Shown here: positions 29,199 through 39,657 of the stretch, piece by piece
How the letters are laid out: every line of letters starts with the position of its first letter
Position numbering within the stretch: the stretch's first letter is position 1
NCBI RefSeq assembly: GCF_003937915.1
Contig: NZ_RHUM01000017.1
Span: 1-64,000, forward strand
DNA: 64,000 nt
From: Erwinia sp. 198
GTDB lineage: Bacteria; Pseudomonadota; Gammaproteobacteria; Enterobacterales; Enterobacteriaceae
Direction: 5' to 3'
The notes under the pieces: model-generated
Told to the model about the DNA's origin: nothing
What the model saw: only the letters and a program-made list of their open reading frames with translations
Databases searched by the model: none
Made by a program: the position numbers and the translations under genes

Positions 29199-29624
29199 TT
29201 ATGTAAAATTGTAAACAACCTGCACAATGACGGTTTTTTCTCCCCTCAATACCCCGACATAAATTATTTCCAGAGGATCTGAGCCACGCCAGCACACTGA
29301 CTCTGCATCACATTCATTTTGTTGCTTATAACCGGCTGAAGCCAGATAATTATTAACTCTGTGAGTATCCGCAGTATCATAAAATTTTATTGCATAGACG
29401 TGCGTTGCCGGGCCAGTAATGTTGGCAAAATCGAAGTCATAGCGACAGGAAATACGCGGCATTTTTTTGAGGATATCAGGCGTATAAAAATTGTATTCAC
29501 GCTTATCCTGTTCGGTATAGTGTGCGCTACCAGCAAACTCCATCCTTATGTAAGGCCAGGTACTGGCAAGTGCGGCAACAGCCACTATAAAAACAGGACA
29601 AAGTATCTTCAACGATTTATGCAT
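29199..29624 (-). CDS. Small exported or membrane-anchored protein of unknown function (cassette gene 2)
   Basis: Not recognised. From the ATG at 29624 the product is 141 residues. An N-terminal hydrophobic segment (LKILCPVFIVAVAALAST) acts as signal or anchor. The rest is a small domain with three cysteines (ISCRYDF, NECDAES, VCWRGSD) that could form disulfides in the periplasm. The frame extends to 29705, but the ATG at 29624 overlaps the stop of the upstream gene by 8 bp and has GGAGG upstream, so it is preferred. The pairing of a soluble protein with a downstream exported small protein recalls effector-immunity modules. That is inference only. Confidence 0.65.
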   Translation of the reverse strand: MHKSLKILCPVFIVAVAALASTWPYIRMEFAGSAHYTEQDKREYNFYTPDILKKMPRISCRYDFDFANITGPATHVYAIKFYDTADTHRVNNYLASAGYKQQNECDAESVCWRGSDPLEIIYVGVLRGEKTVIVQVVYNFT

Positions 29625-30318
29625 AGGGCAATGTGCCTCCCTTTGCTTTATCAATGTACGAACCATCAGCGGAAGCGATACTGACCTTCCCGGAATGAAA
29701 GTCATCCCACGGCCTGACCCGGTTCATAAAATCAGGTAATACACCTTTATGCGGCCTGGCATTAGGGGATTTTTCAGGATCGGGGAAAAGAAGCGGTAAA
29801 AAGGAATCGTTTTTAAAGGATCCTATTGGGCCGTAATGATCCCAACGCCTGAGCGCCTCTTTCTTACTTACAGGTCGTAATGCTGGAAAAACATCGTGGC
29901 TGGAAATGACGCGGTAGAACCCCAGTAGATCTGAAACCAAATCTTCCCCGCTAAATCCACTATCCGTCATAAGATTAACCGGGAACGAGGCCTGCAAACC
30001 TTCAAATTTCCGTGCCAGCGACATCATCATTGCCAGTGCAATACTTTGCCGTTCAGAATTAGAACGCCCTTTCTTAATGCGCCAGGTTATAAATTTACCT
30101 GTCCTGTAAGAGTGAGTCGGGTCAACCATAGCCTGTGAATAAGAAACGTCATAATACGCCTGACCTGAGTGCTCTCCGTTATCGATTTTTCTCAACAGGC
30201 TTTTAATATCGCTACCCTGCGCATGACCGAGATCGACCCATCCAGGTACTTCCGTATAAATCAAACCATATCTTAAATGACTTTGGCGACCGTCAATTAT
30301 ATTTTGCCGTTTACTCAT
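29617..30318 (-). CDS. Uncharacterised 233-residue protein (cassette gene 1)
   Basis: No signal peptide or membrane helix. Segments that look family-like are YTEVPGWVDLGHAQGSD (D29, H32) and DSGFSGEDLVSDLLGFYRVI. They give a faint, memory-based resemblance to DUF4056-type proteins, which I cannot confirm. The C-terminal third is rich in Pro, Asp and Ser. The ATG at 30318 has GGAG eight bases upstream. The last codons overlap the start of the next gene by 8 bp, so the two are translationally coupled. The gene is AT-richer than pabC and fabF on either side and is absent at this position in E. coli, so it looks horizontally acquired. Confidence 0.65.
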   Translation of the reverse strand: MSKRQNIIDGRQSHLRYGLIYTEVPGWVDLGHAQGSDIKSLLRKIDNGEHSGQAYYDVSYSQAMVDPTHSYRTGKFITWRIKKGRSNSERQSIALAMMMSLARKFEGLQASFPVNLMTDSGFSGEDLVSDLLGFYRVISSHDVFPALRPVSKKEALRRWDHYGPIGSFKNDSFLPLLFPDPEKSPNARPHKGVLPDFMNRVRPWDDFHSGKVSIASADGSYIDKAKGGTLPYA

Positions 30319-30779
30319 TTATGGCGCTCCTTTCCATCAAAGTAGCCCAAATAATAACCAGGTAGTCACATCCCTTCCATCGACTATTTTCCCTTTCAGA
30401 ATCAAGCCCACTGTAGAAAATTTTGGCTGGAATTACGCAAGCACACCCGGCGCGGTGCTGGTTTGTCTGCAAACTATTTATTTTGTCAAATTACAGGGCT
30501 GCGTACGCTGCAATGGCGGCCAGGCCTGAATGACTCAGTAAGCTACAGGCGACACTTTGATAAGCGTATAAAACCCCGCGCGAGTGACAATTTAGCCGAT
30601 TCGAAGACTGTACTTCTGTTTAAGTGTACTTGCCTGCTGCCGGCCGGGTTAATACAGAGTGCATCGGACGCCGCATCAACAAACGAATGCAGAGGGCCAC
30701 ATTTGCGGATTCCAGAGTAACCGTGATGTACCAAAAACATCTAAAATGCTGAATGAATTAAAACAGGCGTGGAATCCAG
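30319..30779. other. Non-coding right part of the pabC-fabF insertion
   Basis: About 460 bp between the cassette genes and repeat copy B. It must contain the cassette promoter (minus strand). An 85-codon plus ORF (30463-30720) has no ribosome binding site or recognisable content. I see no RNA gene. Confidence 0.5.
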
Positions 30780-30806
30780 ACAAAAAAGGCCCGCATTTGC
30801 GGGCCT
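30780..30806 (-). terminator. Direct-repeat copy B: fabF terminator (right boundary of cassette)
   Basis: The same 27 bp as 29080-29106. It lies 17 bp after the fabF stop, so it is the natural fabF terminator on the minus strand: GGCCCGC, AAAT loop, GCGGGCC, six T. Confidence 0.9.
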
Positions 30807-30823
30807 TTTATCACAACAGGCAA

Positions 30824-32065
30824 TCAGATTTTACGGAAGATCAGCGAGCCGTTAGTGCCGCCGAACCCGAAGGAGTTACACAGAGCGTACTCCAGTCCTT
30901 TAACCTGACGCGCCGTATGCGGCACAAAATCCAGATCGCAACCTTCATCCGGGTTATCCAGATTGATGGTTGGCGGAATGACCTGATCGCGCAGTGCAAG
31001 GATAGAGTAGATGGATTCTACTGCTCCCGCCGCGCCTAACAGATGACCGGTCATGGATTTTGTGGAGCTGACCATTACGTCATACGCCGCAGCGCCAAAT
31101 ACGGATTTCACAGCCTGCGCTTCTGCCACATCGCCCGCAGACGTCGAGGTGCCGTGTGCGTTGATATAGCCGATTTTTTCCGGCGACAGCTGTGCATCGC
31201 GCAGGGCGTTTTCCATTGCCAACGCCGCGCCCGCGCCGTTTTCCGGCGGCGAGGTCATGTGGTAAGCATCACTGCTCATGCCGAAGCCAACCAGCTCGGC
31301 GTAAATCTTCGCGCCGCGTTTTTTAGCATGTTCGTATTCTTCCAGCACGACGATACCTGCCCCGTCGCCCAGCACGAAGCCGTCACGGTCTTTATCCCAC
31401 GGACGGCTTGCCGCCTGAGGATTGTCGTTGCGGGTAGAAAGCGCACGTGCCGCGCCGAAGCCGCCAATGCCCAGCGGCGTACTGCCTTTCTCTGCGCCGC
31501 CGGCAATCATGACGTCAGCGTCGTTGTAGGCAATCATACGCGCAGCCTGACCAATGTTATGCACACCGGTAGTACAGGCGGTAGAAATGGCAATGCTCGG
31601 CCCTTTCATGCCGTACATGATAGTCAGATGACCGGCAATCATGTTCACAATAGTGGAAGGCACAAAGAAAGGACTGATTTTACGCGGACCACCGTTCACC
31701 AGCGAGGTATGGTTTTCTTCTATCAGACCAAGGCCGCCGATGCCGGAGCCGATAGCGGCGCCGATACGGTGCGCGTTCTCGTCAGTAATGACCAGACCGG
31801 CATCCTGCATAGCCTGCATACCAGCAACAACGCCGTATTGAATGAAGGCGTCCATCTTGCGCTGATCTTTACGCGAGATAAACTCCTCGCAGTTGAAATC
31901 CTTTACTAAGCCAGCAAAACGCGTTGCGTAGGCACTGGTTTCAAAATGGTCGATCGGGCTGATGCCACTCTGACCGGCAACAAGAGCATTCCAGGTAGAC
32001 TCTACGGTATTGCCGACAGGAGACAACATGCCAAGACCGGTCACAACTACACGACGCTTAGACAC
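30824..32065 (-). CDS. fabF: 3-oxoacyl-ACP synthase II
   Basis: Elongating condensing enzyme of type II fatty-acid synthesis, needed for temperature control of unsaturated acyl chains. The 413 residues have the same length as E. coli FabF. The catalytic triad is visible: C164 in ISTACTTG, then His in [12 protein letters not shown] and His in [11 protein letters not shown]. It lies downstream of acpP and is followed by its own terminator, after which the foreign cassette begins. Confidence 0.98.
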   Translation of the reverse strand: MSKRRVVVTGLGMLSPVGNTVESTWNALVAGQSGISPIDHFETSAYATRFAGLVKDFNCEEFISRKDQRKMDAFIQYGVVAGMQAMQDAGLVITDENAHRIGAAIGSGIGGLGLIEENHTSLVNGGPRKISPFFVPSTIVNMIAGHLTIMYGMKGPSIAISTACTTGVHNIGQAARMIAYNDADVMIAGGAEKGSTPLGIGGFGAARALSTRNDNPQAASRPWDKDRDGFVLGDGAGIVVLEEYEHAKKRGAKIYAELVGFGMSSDAYHMTSPPENGAGAALAMENALRDAQLSPEKIGYINAHGTSTSAGDVAEAQAVKSVFGAAAYDVMVSSTKSMTGHLLGAAGAVESIYSILALRDQVIPPTINLDNPDEGCDLDFVPHTARQVKGLEYALCNSFGFGGTNGSLIFRKI

Positions 32066-32153
32066 GTTCGTCCTCCAGGGAGGGGATAAAAGAAAATCAG
32101 TGGGGACTACAGATAAAACTCAGGCGGTCGAGCGACCGCCTGGAGATGCTCAC

Positions 32154-32390
32154 TTACGCCTGGTGACCATTGATGTAATCAATAGCAGCCTGAACGGTAG
32201 TGATTTTCTCAGCTTCTTCGTCCGGAATCTCGGTATCAAACTCTTCTTCCAGAGCCATTACCAGCTCAACGGTATCAAGAGAATCAGCGCCCAGATCTTC
32301 TACAAAAGAGGCAGTGTTAACAACTTCTTCCTGCTTAACGCCAAGCTGCTCGCCAATGATTTTCTTAACGCGTTCTTCGATAGTGCTCAT
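32154..32390 (-). CDS. acpP: Acyl carrier protein
   Basis: 78-residue acidic helical carrier of acyl intermediates. The phosphopantetheine attachment serine is in [18 protein letters not shown] (Ser37 counting Met, Ser36 in the usual numbering). It is almost identical to E. coli AcpP and lies between fabG and fabF as in E. coli. Confidence 0.99.
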   Translation of the reverse strand: MSTIEERVKKIIGEQLGVKQEEVVNTASFVEDLGADSLDTVELVMALEEEFDTEIPDEEAEKITTVQAAIDYINGHQA

Positions 32391-32544
32391 ACTATTAAAT
32401 TTCCTATCAAAACTCGCTTTCGCGATGGTTTTCGTAGTGTATAAAATGTTGAAAAAGATGCAACTAAATCCCGGCTGGTCAAACCACGAATTTACGCTAT
32501 TTTGCGGGCATTACCGCAAATAACGCAAATAGTTTTCGCGATTA

Positions 32545-33279
32545 TCAGACCATATACATTCCGCCGTTGACGTGCAGCGTCTCACCGGTGATGTACGCCG
32601 CCTCGTCAGAGGCTAAAAATGCAACGGCACTGGCGATTTCCTGCGCGCCGCCTAAGCGACCCGCCGGCACTTCCGCCAGGATGCCCGCACGCTGCTCTTC
32701 AGTCAGCGCACGCGTCATGTCGGTTTCAATGAAACCGGGAGCCACAACGTTAACGGTAATACCACGTGACGCGACTTCACGCGCCAGTGACTTGCTGAAG
32801 CCGATCAAACCCGCTTTTGCTGCCGCGTAGTTTGCCTGACCCGCATTACCCATTGTTCCAACAACGGAGCCAATGGTAATAATTCGGCCCACGCGTTTTT
32901 TCATCATAGCGCGCATTACCGCTTTTGACAGGCGGAATACGGAAGTCAGATTAGTATCCAGGATATCCTGCCACTCGTCGTCCTTCATACGCATCAGAAG
33001 ATTATCACGCGTAATGCCAGCATTATTGACTAAAATGTCCACTTCGCCAAATTCTGCACGAATATTTCCCAACACTTCGTCAATAGACGCGCTGTCGGTA
33101 ACATTCAGCAGCAGGCCTTTGCCATTGCTGCCCAGATAAGCGCTGATTGCATCCGCACCGCTCTGGCTGGTGGCGGTACCAATTACCTTCGCGCCACGCG
33201 CGACCAGGGTTTCTGCAATCGCACGGCCAATGCCGCGGCTCGCGCCGGTCACCAGCGCAATTTTTCCTTCGAAGCTCAT
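32545..33279 (-). CDS. fabG: 3-oxoacyl-ACP reductase
   Basis: NADPH-dependent SDR enzyme reducing beta-ketoacyl-ACP. From the ATG at 33279 (MSFEGKIALVTG) it is 244 residues, as in E. coli. It shows the cofactor motif TGASRGIGRA, the NNAG motif, the catalytic Ser in IGSVVGTMG and YAAAKAG with Tyr and Lys. A further ATG two codons upstream (33285) touches the AGAGG sequence directly, so the second ATG, seven bases away, is the better start. Confidence 0.98.
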   Translation of the reverse strand: MSFEGKIALVTGASRGIGRAIAETLVARGAKVIGTATSQSGADAISAYLGSNGKGLLLNVTDSASIDEVLGNIRAEFGEVDILVNNAGITRDNLLMRMKDDEWQDILDTNLTSVFRLSKAVMRAMMKKRVGRIITIGSVVGTMGNAGQANYAAAKAGLIGFSKSLAREVASRGITVNVVAPGFIETDMTRALTEEQRAGILAEVPAGRLGGAQEIASAVAFLASDEAAYITGETLHVNGGMYMV

Positions 33280-33292
33280 CTTCATCCTCTTT

Positions 33293-34222
33293 TTACTGCT
33301 CGACCGCCGCTGACAGGCTGGCCGGATCGCCGATCGCCGTTGCCGTCAGGGTGTCTACAATTCGTTTCGTCAGGCCGGTCAGCACTTTGCCTGGCCCTAC
33401 TTCCAGCAGCGACGTAACGCCCTGCTGCGCCATGAACTCTACGCATTCGGTCCAGCGAACCGGGCTATAGAGCTGGCGGATCAGCGCGCTGCGGATTGCT
33501 TCAGGCGACGTTTCGCACTTAACATCCACGTTGTTGACCACCGGCACGGTTGGCGCGCTAAAGGCAATCGCCTCCAGCGCAACGGCCAGCTTGTCCGCGG
33601 CGGGCTTCATCAGCGCGCAGTGCGACGGGACGCTGACCGGCAGCGGCAGCGCACGTTTTGCGCCAGCGGCTTTACAGGCTGCGCCAGCGCGTTCTACGGC
33701 CGCTTTGTTGCCCGCGATAACAACCTGACCCGGCGAGTTAAAGTTCACCGGAGAAACAACTTCGCCCTGCGCCGACTCTTCGCAGGCTTTAGCGATAGCC
33801 GCGTCGTCCAGACCGATAATGGCCTGCATGGCGCCCGTGCCTGCCGGCACCGCTTCCTGCATCAGTTTGCCGCGCAGTTCGACAAGCTTGATCGCTTCTT
33901 TGAAGTCGATTACGCCTGCGCAAACCAGCGCACTATACTCGCCCAGGCTGTGTCCTGCCAGCATTGCAGGCTGAGATCCGCCTTTTTCCTGCCAAACGCG
34001 GAAAATAGCAACAGATGCGGCCAGCAAAGCGGGCTGCGTCTGCCAGGTTTTGTTCAGTTCTTCAGCAGGGCCATTTTGCACCAGCGCCCACAGATCGTAA
34101 CCCAGCGCGTCGGAAGCTTCGCGAAACGTCTGTTCTACCAGCGCGTTTTCTGCCGCCAGTTCGGCCAGCATACCCACGGTCTGCGACCCCTGACCTGGAA
34201 AAACCATAGCAAATTGCGTCAT
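33293..34222 (-). CDS. fabD: Malonyl-CoA-ACP transacylase
   Basis: Transfers malonyl from CoA to ACP. The 309 residues have the active-site serine S92 in AGHSLGEYSA, the N-terminal FPGQGSQ oxyanion motif and the catalytic histidine in VSVPSHCALM. Same length and neighbours (fabH upstream, fabG downstream) as in E. coli. Confidence 0.98.
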   Translation of the reverse strand: MTQFAMVFPGQGSQTVGMLAELAAENALVEQTFREASDALGYDLWALVQNGPAEELNKTWQTQPALLAASVAIFRVWQEKGGSQPAMLAGHSLGEYSALVCAGVIDFKEAIKLVELRGKLMQEAVPAGTGAMQAIIGLDDAAIAKACEESAQGEVVSPVNFNSPGQVVIAGNKAAVERAGAACKAAGAKRALPLPVSVPSHCALMKPAADKLAVALEAIAFSAPTVPVVNNVDVKCETSPEAIRSALIRQLYSPVRWTECVEFMAQQGVTSLLEVGPGKVLTGLTKRIVDTLTATAIGDPASLSAAVEQ

Positions 34223-34238
34223 TGTTATATCCTGTTAA

Positions 34239-35192
34239 TCAAAAACGAACCAGCGCCGAGCCCCAGGTGAAACCGCCGCCAAAGGCTTCCAGCAGAATAA
34301 GCTGGCCTGGCTTGATGCGGCCATCGCGCACCGCTTCATCCAGCGCGGTCGGCACAGAGGCGGCAGAGGTGTTGCCGTGACGATCGAGCGTGACCACGAC
34401 CTTATCCATTTCCATGCCCAGCTTGCGCGCGGTAGCGCTGATAATACGCAGGTTGGCCTGGTGCGGCACCAGCCAGTCAATCGCTTCACGCTCGAGGTTA
34501 TTGGCCTGCAGCGTTTCTTCAACGATATGCGCCAGCTCGGTCACGGCAACTTTGAAGACTTCGTTGCCGGCCATGGTGACGTAAGAAGGCTGTGCCTGAT
34601 TCTCGCGATCCTGGTTAGCCAGCGTCAACAGCTGGCCGTAGCGGCCGTCGGCGTGCAGATGGGTGGAAATGATGCCCTGCTCTTCGCTGGCGCCAAGCAC
34701 CACGGCGCCCGCGCCGTCGCCGAACAGAATGATCGTGCCGCGATCCTCAGGATCGAGCATACGCGCCAGCACGTCAGAACCAATCACCAGCGCATTTTTT
34801 ACCGCACCGTTTTTAATGTACTGGTCAGCGACGCTCAGGCCGTAGGTGAAGCCGGCACAGGCCGCCGCCAGATCGAAAGAGGCGGCATCTTTGATATCCA
34901 GCATTTGCTGGATCATACAGGCGGAGCTTGGGAAGGCGTGGCTGGAGGAGGTCGTCGCCACCACAATCAGGCCGATATCGTCTTTATCGATACCCGCCAT
35001 TTCCAGCGCGCGCTCGGCGGCATGAAAACCCATCGTCGCCACGGTCTCGTCGGGCGCAGCGATGCGGCGCTCACGGATACCGGTACGGGTGACAATCCAC
35101 TCGTCCGACGTATCCACCATTTTTTCCAGATCGGCGTTAGTCCGCACCTGTTCAGGCAAATAGCTGCCCGTACCGATAATCTTTGTATACAT
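34239..35192 (-). CDS. fabH: 3-oxoacyl-ACP synthase III
   Basis: Initiates fatty-acid synthesis by condensing acetyl-CoA with malonyl-ACP. The 317-residue protein has the nucleophile C112 in [12 protein letters not shown], then His in [11 protein letters not shown] and Asn in RHGNTSAAS, giving the Cys-His-Asn triad. It starts 7 bp after plsX and precedes fabD. Confidence 0.98.
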   Translation of the reverse strand: MYTKIIGTGSYLPEQVRTNADLEKMVDTSDEWIVTRTGIRERRIAAPDETVATMGFHAAERALEMAGIDKDDIGLIVVATTSSSHAFPSSACMIQQMLDIKDAASFDLAAACAGFTYGLSVADQYIKNGAVKNALVIGSDVLARMLDPEDRGTIILFGDGAGAVVLGASEEQGIISTHLHADGRYGQLLTLANQDRENQAQPSYVTMAGNEVFKVAVTELAHIVEETLQANNLEREAIDWLVPHQANLRIISATARKLGMEMDKVVVTLDRHGNTSAASVPTALDEAVRDGRIKPGQLILLEAFGGGFTWGSALVRF

Positions 35193-35198
35193 GTCCGC

Positions 35199-36230
35199 TC
35201 AGTCACTCTTAGGTAATACAGTTTCAAGGCGGGCGGCAATCCTTTCCGGAAGTTGCCGCCGCACCGCCTGCTCTGCCTGTTCTATCGCCGCAACAAATGC
35301 GCGCTGGCTGGCGCCGCCGTGGCTTTTTACCACGGTTTTGCGTAGCCCTAACAGGCAGGCGCCATTGTACTGGTCGGGATTAAGATGACCGAAGCGCTTA
35401 GCCAGGCGTTTTTTCAGCAAACGCCCCAGCAGCGACAGCCACCAGGCCCTTTTTTTACCTTCTTGCGATTGCAACAGCGAAAGAAACACTCTGACCACGC
35501 CTTCCATTGTCTTTAACGTGACGTTGCCGATAAAGCCATCGCACACAAGGACGTCCGTTTTCCCGGTAAGGAGTTCGTTGCCTTCGAGGTATCCAATATA
35601 GTTAATTTCCGGCGCGTCACGCAGAATACCTGCGGCGTCCCGAATCGTTTCCAGGCCTTTGGTTTCTTCCTGCCCAATATTCAGCAGCGCAACGCGTGGT
35701 CGGCTGATGGCCAGCACTTCTTCCGCCATGACCGCGCCCATTATGGCGAATTGCACCAGCATCGCGCTATCGGAATTCACGTTAGCGCCTAAATCCAGCA
35801 GCACCGTTTTGCCGGCCTGTACGTTGGGCAGCACGGTCATTAGCGCCGGACGCTCGATACCGTTTAACGATCCGAGCATGAGCTTAGCCAGCCCCATCAG
35901 CGCGCCGGTATTGCCTGCGCTGACGCAGGCGTCGGCCTGGCCTTCTTTTACCAGCTCAAGCGCCACGCGCATTGAGGAACCCCGGCTATGGCGAATAGCC
36001 TGTGCCGGTCTGGCATCACTGGCAATAACCGACTCGGCAGGAATAATTTGTAGACGTTCCCGGAGCGCGGAATCAGCTTTTGCGAGTAATGACGTGAGTG
36101 TGTCGGGATCGCCGACCAGAAGAAGATGTAGCTGCGGATCGGACGCCAGTGCCTGCATTGCCGCAGGCACTGTCACGCAGGGACCGAAGTCCCCGCCCAT
36201 GGCATCAATCGCCAGGGTCAAACGTGTCAA
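35199..36230 (-). CDS. plsX: Phosphate acyltransferase PlsX
   Basis: Makes acyl-phosphate from acyl-ACP for phospholipid synthesis. 343 residues, a little shorter at the C-terminus than the E. coli protein. The N-terminus reads [17 protein letters not shown]; other conserved stretches are [29 protein letters not shown] and [13 protein letters not shown]. The start is a TTG at 36230; the residues it begins match E. coli, so a conserved non-ATG start is likely. Confidence 0.96.
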   Translation of the reverse strand: MTRLTLAIDAMGGDFGPCVTVPAAMQALASDPQLHLLLVGDPDTLTSLLAKADSALRERLQIIPAESVIASDARPAQAIRHSRGSSMRVALELVKEGQADACVSAGNTGALMGLAKLMLGSLNGIERPALMTVLPNVQAGKTVLLDLGANVNSDSAMLVQFAIMGAVMAEEVLAISRPRVALLNIGQEETKGLETIRDAAGILRDAPEINYIGYLEGNELLTGKTDVLVCDGFIGNVTLKTMEGVVRVFLSLLQSQEGKKRAWWLSLLGRLLKKRLAKRFGHLNPDQYNGACLLGLRKTVVKSHGGASQRAFVAAIEQAEQAVRRQLPERIAARLETVLPKSD

Positions 36231-36253
36231 AGTATCGCCGGCTGGGCCGTGAA

Positions 36254-36424
36254 TTACTTAACGATGACCTTGCGACCGCGGTAGTAACCATCCGCAGTGA
36301 TGTGGTGACGCAGATGCGTTTCGCCAGAAACTTTATCTACGGAAAGAGTGGCAGTGGTCAGCGCATCGTGTGAACGACGCATGCCACGTTTGGAACGGGT
36401 TGGTTTATTCTGTTGTACGGCCAT
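36254..36424 (-). CDS. rpmF: 50S ribosomal protein bL32
   Basis: 56-residue basic ribosomal protein translated from the ATG at 36424: it starts [20 protein letters not shown] and ends [11 protein letters not shown]. This matches E. coli L32. It lies 14 bp after yceD and 23 bp before plsX, the conserved yceD-rpmF-plsX-fab order linking ribosome and lipid synthesis. Confidence 0.98.
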   Translation of the reverse strand: MAVQQNKPTRSKRGMRRSHDALTTATLSVDKVSGETHLRHHITADGYYRGRKVIVK

Positions 36425-36438
36425 GGACCTTACTCCTA

Positions 36439-36960
36439 TTACTTACGCTTTAAACTGGCTAATACGGCAAATGGGTTTGGTTTTTCCGCCTCTGCAGGCA
36501 ACTTGCCAAAGACCATGTCCGCCTCGGACACTTCACAGTGTTCAGAATCATGCACCGGAACGACCGGCAGGGCGAGGATAACTTCATCTTCCACCACCGC
36601 CAGCAGGTCGATTTCGCCAAACTCGTTGACTTCGACCGGCTCGTACGCTTCCGGCAGTGCCTCCGCCTGCTCGTCATTAACGATTGGGCTGAAGCAATAC
36701 GTTACGTGGACAGAATGCGGAAAGTTCTGGCCGCAGCGTTGACAACACAGCGTAACGGAGACCGCCGCAGTGCCTTTCAGCACGGCTAAACGCTGATTGT
36801 CGATTGCGAACGACATCGAACATTCTACATCGCTATCCACACTCACTACCGATTCGGCAAGACGCTCCACCTGTTCAGGGGTGTAAACGCCCTGGTAATC
36901 CAGGCGTTTCTGAGCGGTGCGAACCGGATCGAGAGTCAGGGGTAATTTTACCTTTTGCAT
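36439..36960 (-). CDS. yceD: 23S rRNA accumulation protein YceD (DUF177)
   Basis: 173-residue DUF177 protein needed for normal 23S rRNA levels in E. coli. It starts [20 protein letters not shown]. The characteristic paired cysteines are in [10 protein letters not shown] and the acidic second half ends [10 protein letters not shown]. It is the first gene of the yceD-rpmF-plsX-fabHDG-acpP-fabF cluster; its promoter lies in the divergent region shared with yceF. Confidence 0.96.
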   Translation of the reverse strand: MQKVKLPLTLDPVRTAQKRLDYQGVYTPEQVERLAESVVSVDSDVECSMSFAIDNQRLAVLKGTAAVSVTLCCQRCGQNFPHSVHVTYCFSPIVNDEQAEALPEAYEPVEVNEFGEIDLLAVVEDEVILALPVVPVHDSEHCEVSEADMVFGKLPAEAEKPNPFAVLASLKRK

Positions 36961-37102
36961 AGGGCGCGCATATTAACTTTGTAACGAGATAGAGTCAAAG
37001 AAAAAGGCCGTTTAACAGCATCTTTCACCCATTATTCGCAACCAGTGCGGCGCATAGTTTAAAATGTCCTGCACTCCTGCGCTATCTATTCCGGAAAAAA
37101 TT

Positions 37103-37687
37103 ATGACACAGCTGGTTCTGGCTTCAACCTCCCCTTTCAGAAAAGCCTTGCTTGAGAAACTGGGCCTCGCTTTTATTACCGCGGCGCCGGAGGTGGATGA
37201 AACGCCGCAGCCCGGCGAATCTGCGATAGATTTGGTACAGCGCCTTGCCGTCCAGAAGGCTCGCGCGCTGGCGGAAAGCTATCCTGACCATTTGATTATA
37301 GGCTCCGACCAGGTTTGCGTAATAGACGGTAAAATAACCGGAAAACCGCATACGGAAGAGAAAGCCTGCGAGCAGCTACGCCAGGCCAGCGGTCATAGCG
37401 TGATTTTTTATACCGGCCTTGCGCTTTTTAATAGCCGAGTCAATCGCATAAAGGCGATCTGCGAACCTTTCAGCGTGGATTTCAGATTATTAACGGAGCA
37501 GGAGATTATTAATTATGTTCGCAAAGAGCAGCCCTTGGGCTGTGCGGGCAGCTTTAAGAGCGAAGGATTAGGCATTACGCTGTTCGACAGATTAACGGGC
37601 CGCGATCCTAATACGCTGATCGGGCTGCCGCTAATCGCGCTTTGCGAAATGCTGCGCGAGGCGGGAATGGATCCGCTGGCAGGTTAG
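37103..37687 (+). CDS. yceF: Maf-family nucleotide pyrophosphatase YceF
   Basis: House-cleaning pyrophosphatase; the E. coli YceF paralogue prefers 7-methyl-GTP. From the ATG at 37103 it is 194 residues. [14 protein letters not shown] is the Maf signature start, followed by IGSDQVCV with the catalytic aspartate and [12 protein letters not shown]. The frame extends 13 codons upstream without homology. It is transcribed divergently from yceD. Confidence 0.95.
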   Translation: MTQLVLASTSPFRKALLEKLGLAFITAAPEVDETPQPGESAIDLVQRLAVQKARALAESYPDHLIIGSDQVCVIDGKITGKPHTEEKACEQLRQASGHSVIFYTGLALFNSRVNRIKAICEPFSVDFRLLTEQEIINYVRKEQPLGCAGSFKSEGLGITLFDRLTGRDPNTLIGLPLIALCEMLREAGMDPLAG

Positions 37688-38125
37688 CTCCATGTCGGCA
37701 CGGCTGCTTCAGGCGGGGCAGAAATTTTGAGGCTATGGAAGCGGGTACGTCGTTCAGCCCAGGCCAGAAGGTTTAAGGCTATGCATAATTCCCCATGGGC
37801 TAAGTCGCTTCAGCCTGGTAAGGAAGCGAAGGGGCTATCCGGATCCGGGACTCGCAAAAACGTCATCCCTGATACGCTCGGTTCGCTTATCTGCATAGCG
37901 CCTCCCGCCATTAGCCTTAGCGTAGCGCCAGGGAGGAATCGCTTAAAAACAGGGCCTGCAATTTATCACTAATTTATTGAAGGTATAGTATTCAGGACAT
38001 ACGATCGTCCGTTGTCTCTCACTGGCGAACCGTCCTTACCGCTGACGATCGCCAGAACTGGCTATGACCTGCCTTTACTGATGCCGTTCGTCCATGCCCA
38101 ATGTCGAACAATACGGCATTCAAGA
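37688..38125. other. Intergenic region between convergent yceF and rluC
   Basis: About 440 bp with no supported gene. An 81-codon ORF (37727-37972) lacks a start signal. A loose inverted pair (CCTCCC near 37905, GGGAGG near 37931) could form a hairpin. I see no clear T-run terminator. Confidence 0.5.
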
Positions 38126-39088
38126 TCACTTCGCCGGAGAGGTTTTTCGCAATACGGCCAGGCAGTGCTTAAGCTCATCATCCAGCGGCGCCTCCACGCG
38201 CATCACTTCTCCGCTGTTCGGATGGGTGAACCGGAGCGCAGCAGCGTGCAAAAACAGCCTTTTCAGACCCGTTCCCGCCAGCTGCGCATCGAAATCTCTT
38301 TCGCCGTAGCGATCGTCAAAGGCAATCGGATGCCCCGCATGCAGCGTGTGTACGCGGATCTGGTGCGTTCGCCCGGTAATGGGGCTGGCTTTGACCAGCG
38401 TCGCCTTTTCATAGCGCTCTTCAACTTTGAAACGCGTTTCAGAAGGCTTGCCTTCGCTGCTTACCCGCACTACTCGCTCGCCGCTTTGCAAAATGTTTTT
38501 CAGCAGCGGCGCCTGTACCGCCTTTACATGGGAAGGCCACGAGCCGCGCACCAGCGCCAGGTAATCTTTCTGCATCCCCTTTTCACGCAGCTGTTCATGC
38601 AGCGAACGCAGCGCGGAACGTTTTTTTGCGACCAGCAGGATACCAGAGGTATCGCGATCCAGACGGTGCACCAGCTCCAGGAAGCGTGCCTCCGGACGCA
38701 GCGCCCGCAGGCCCTCGATTACGCCGAAGCTTAGCCCGCTGCCGCCGTGAACGGCGGTGCCTGAGGGCTTATTCATCACCAGGATATAATCGTCTTCATA
38801 AACGATAGCGTTCGCCAGCGCGGCCACTTTATCCAGCTTTGGCGAAACGGCCGCTTCTTCGCGTTCTGCGACCCGAACCGGTGGAATACGCACTTCATCC
38901 CCGGCTTCCAGCTTGTATTCCGGCTTAATGCGTCCTTTATTTACCCGCACTTCGCCCTTGCGCAAAATGCGATAAATCATGCTTTTCGGCACGCCTTTTA
39001 GCTGCGTGCGTAAAAAATTATCGATGCGCTGCCCCGCGTCATCGGCGGCGATAGTCACAATTTGAACTGCAGGAGTATTGGTTTTCAT
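38126..39088 (-). CDS. rluC: 23S rRNA pseudouridine synthase C
   Basis: Makes pseudouridines 955, 2504 and 2580 of 23S rRNA. The N-terminal S4-like domain contains [16 protein letters not shown]. The catalytic RluA-family motif is [15 protein letters not shown] and [11 protein letters not shown] follows. The start at 39088 ([11 protein letters not shown]) matches E. coli RluC; 320 residues. It is divergent from rne, as in E. coli. Confidence 0.97.
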   Translation of the reverse strand: MKTNTPAVQIVTIAADDAGQRIDNFLRTQLKGVPKSMIYRILRKGEVRVNKGRIKPEYKLEAGDEVRIPPVRVAEREEAAVSPKLDKVAALANAIVYEDDYILVMNKPSGTAVHGGSGLSFGVIEGLRALRPEARFLELVHRLDRDTSGILLVAKKRSALRSLHEQLREKGMQKDYLALVRGSWPSHVKAVQAPLLKNILQSGERVVRVSSEGKPSETRFKVEERYEKATLVKASPITGRTHQIRVHTLHAGHPIAFDDRYGERDFDAQLAGTGLKRLFLHAAALRFTHPNSGEVMRVEAPLDDELKHCLAVLRKTSPAK

Positions 39089-39657
39089 GGTTGGCGATTC
39101 TAAATAGAGCGTCAGCATAGCGCCACTTCTTTTTCTGTGCTTAACTGACAGGGACCTCTGCCGCAGAAGGTTTATGCCTGTTTTTTCGGCAATTTGCTGA
39201 AAAGCGCTGCAAATCGTTTTAAAAGCTGGAATAAACTTCGCAGAGCGGGAAAAGTCACCTTGCTATCACAAGCTTAGCAGTGGAATAATGATTCCGTTTT
39301 ACTGGCTCAACGCATGTGAAACAAGAGAATAGCGTTATAAGAATTTTGCCGGATCGTACATACACGCAGCAATGGCGTAAGACGTATTGTGCAATCAGGC
39401 ATTTAGCGGGCTGCGGGTTGCAGCCTGGACGACAAGACGGGACAGGTTCACTCTGGTACCACTGGTGGTTATCCCTCTTTATAAACGCGCTGTTTTTCCA
39501 GTTGAAAAGCAGGCTACCGAGATTTGCGCCCCTTGAGCTGGCGACAACCGGGAGGTTGACGGCTTTGCGATGAGACACGGGGCCATCGGTTTAGACGCGT
39601 CCAGCGTTACTATGCCCGTAGCTTTGTCACTAATGTAAGAATAATGAGTAAGTTACG
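39089..39657 (+). promoter_or_regulatory. rne promoter and long 5' leader
   Basis: 570 bp between rluC and rne contain no supported gene. In E. coli the rne mRNA has a leader of about 360 nt whose structured elements let RNase E regulate its own message. A clear hairpin here is GGCTGC/GCAGCC (39409-39425). The AT-rich stretch before about 39300 probably holds the rne promoters. ORFs inside the leader are treated as fortuitous. Confidence 0.6.

Noticed and set aside
30463-30720. 85-codon plus ORF in the pabC-fabF insertion
   Set aside because: No start signal or family resemblance, and it opposes the direction of the cassette genes.
37727-37972. 81-codon plus ORF between yceF and rluC
   Set aside because: Low-complexity basic and Ser/Pro-rich sequence, no ribosome site, no homology I can recognise.
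39255-39578. ORFs on both strands within the rne leader
   Set aside because: This region is the known long untranslated leader of rne; the frames look accidental.
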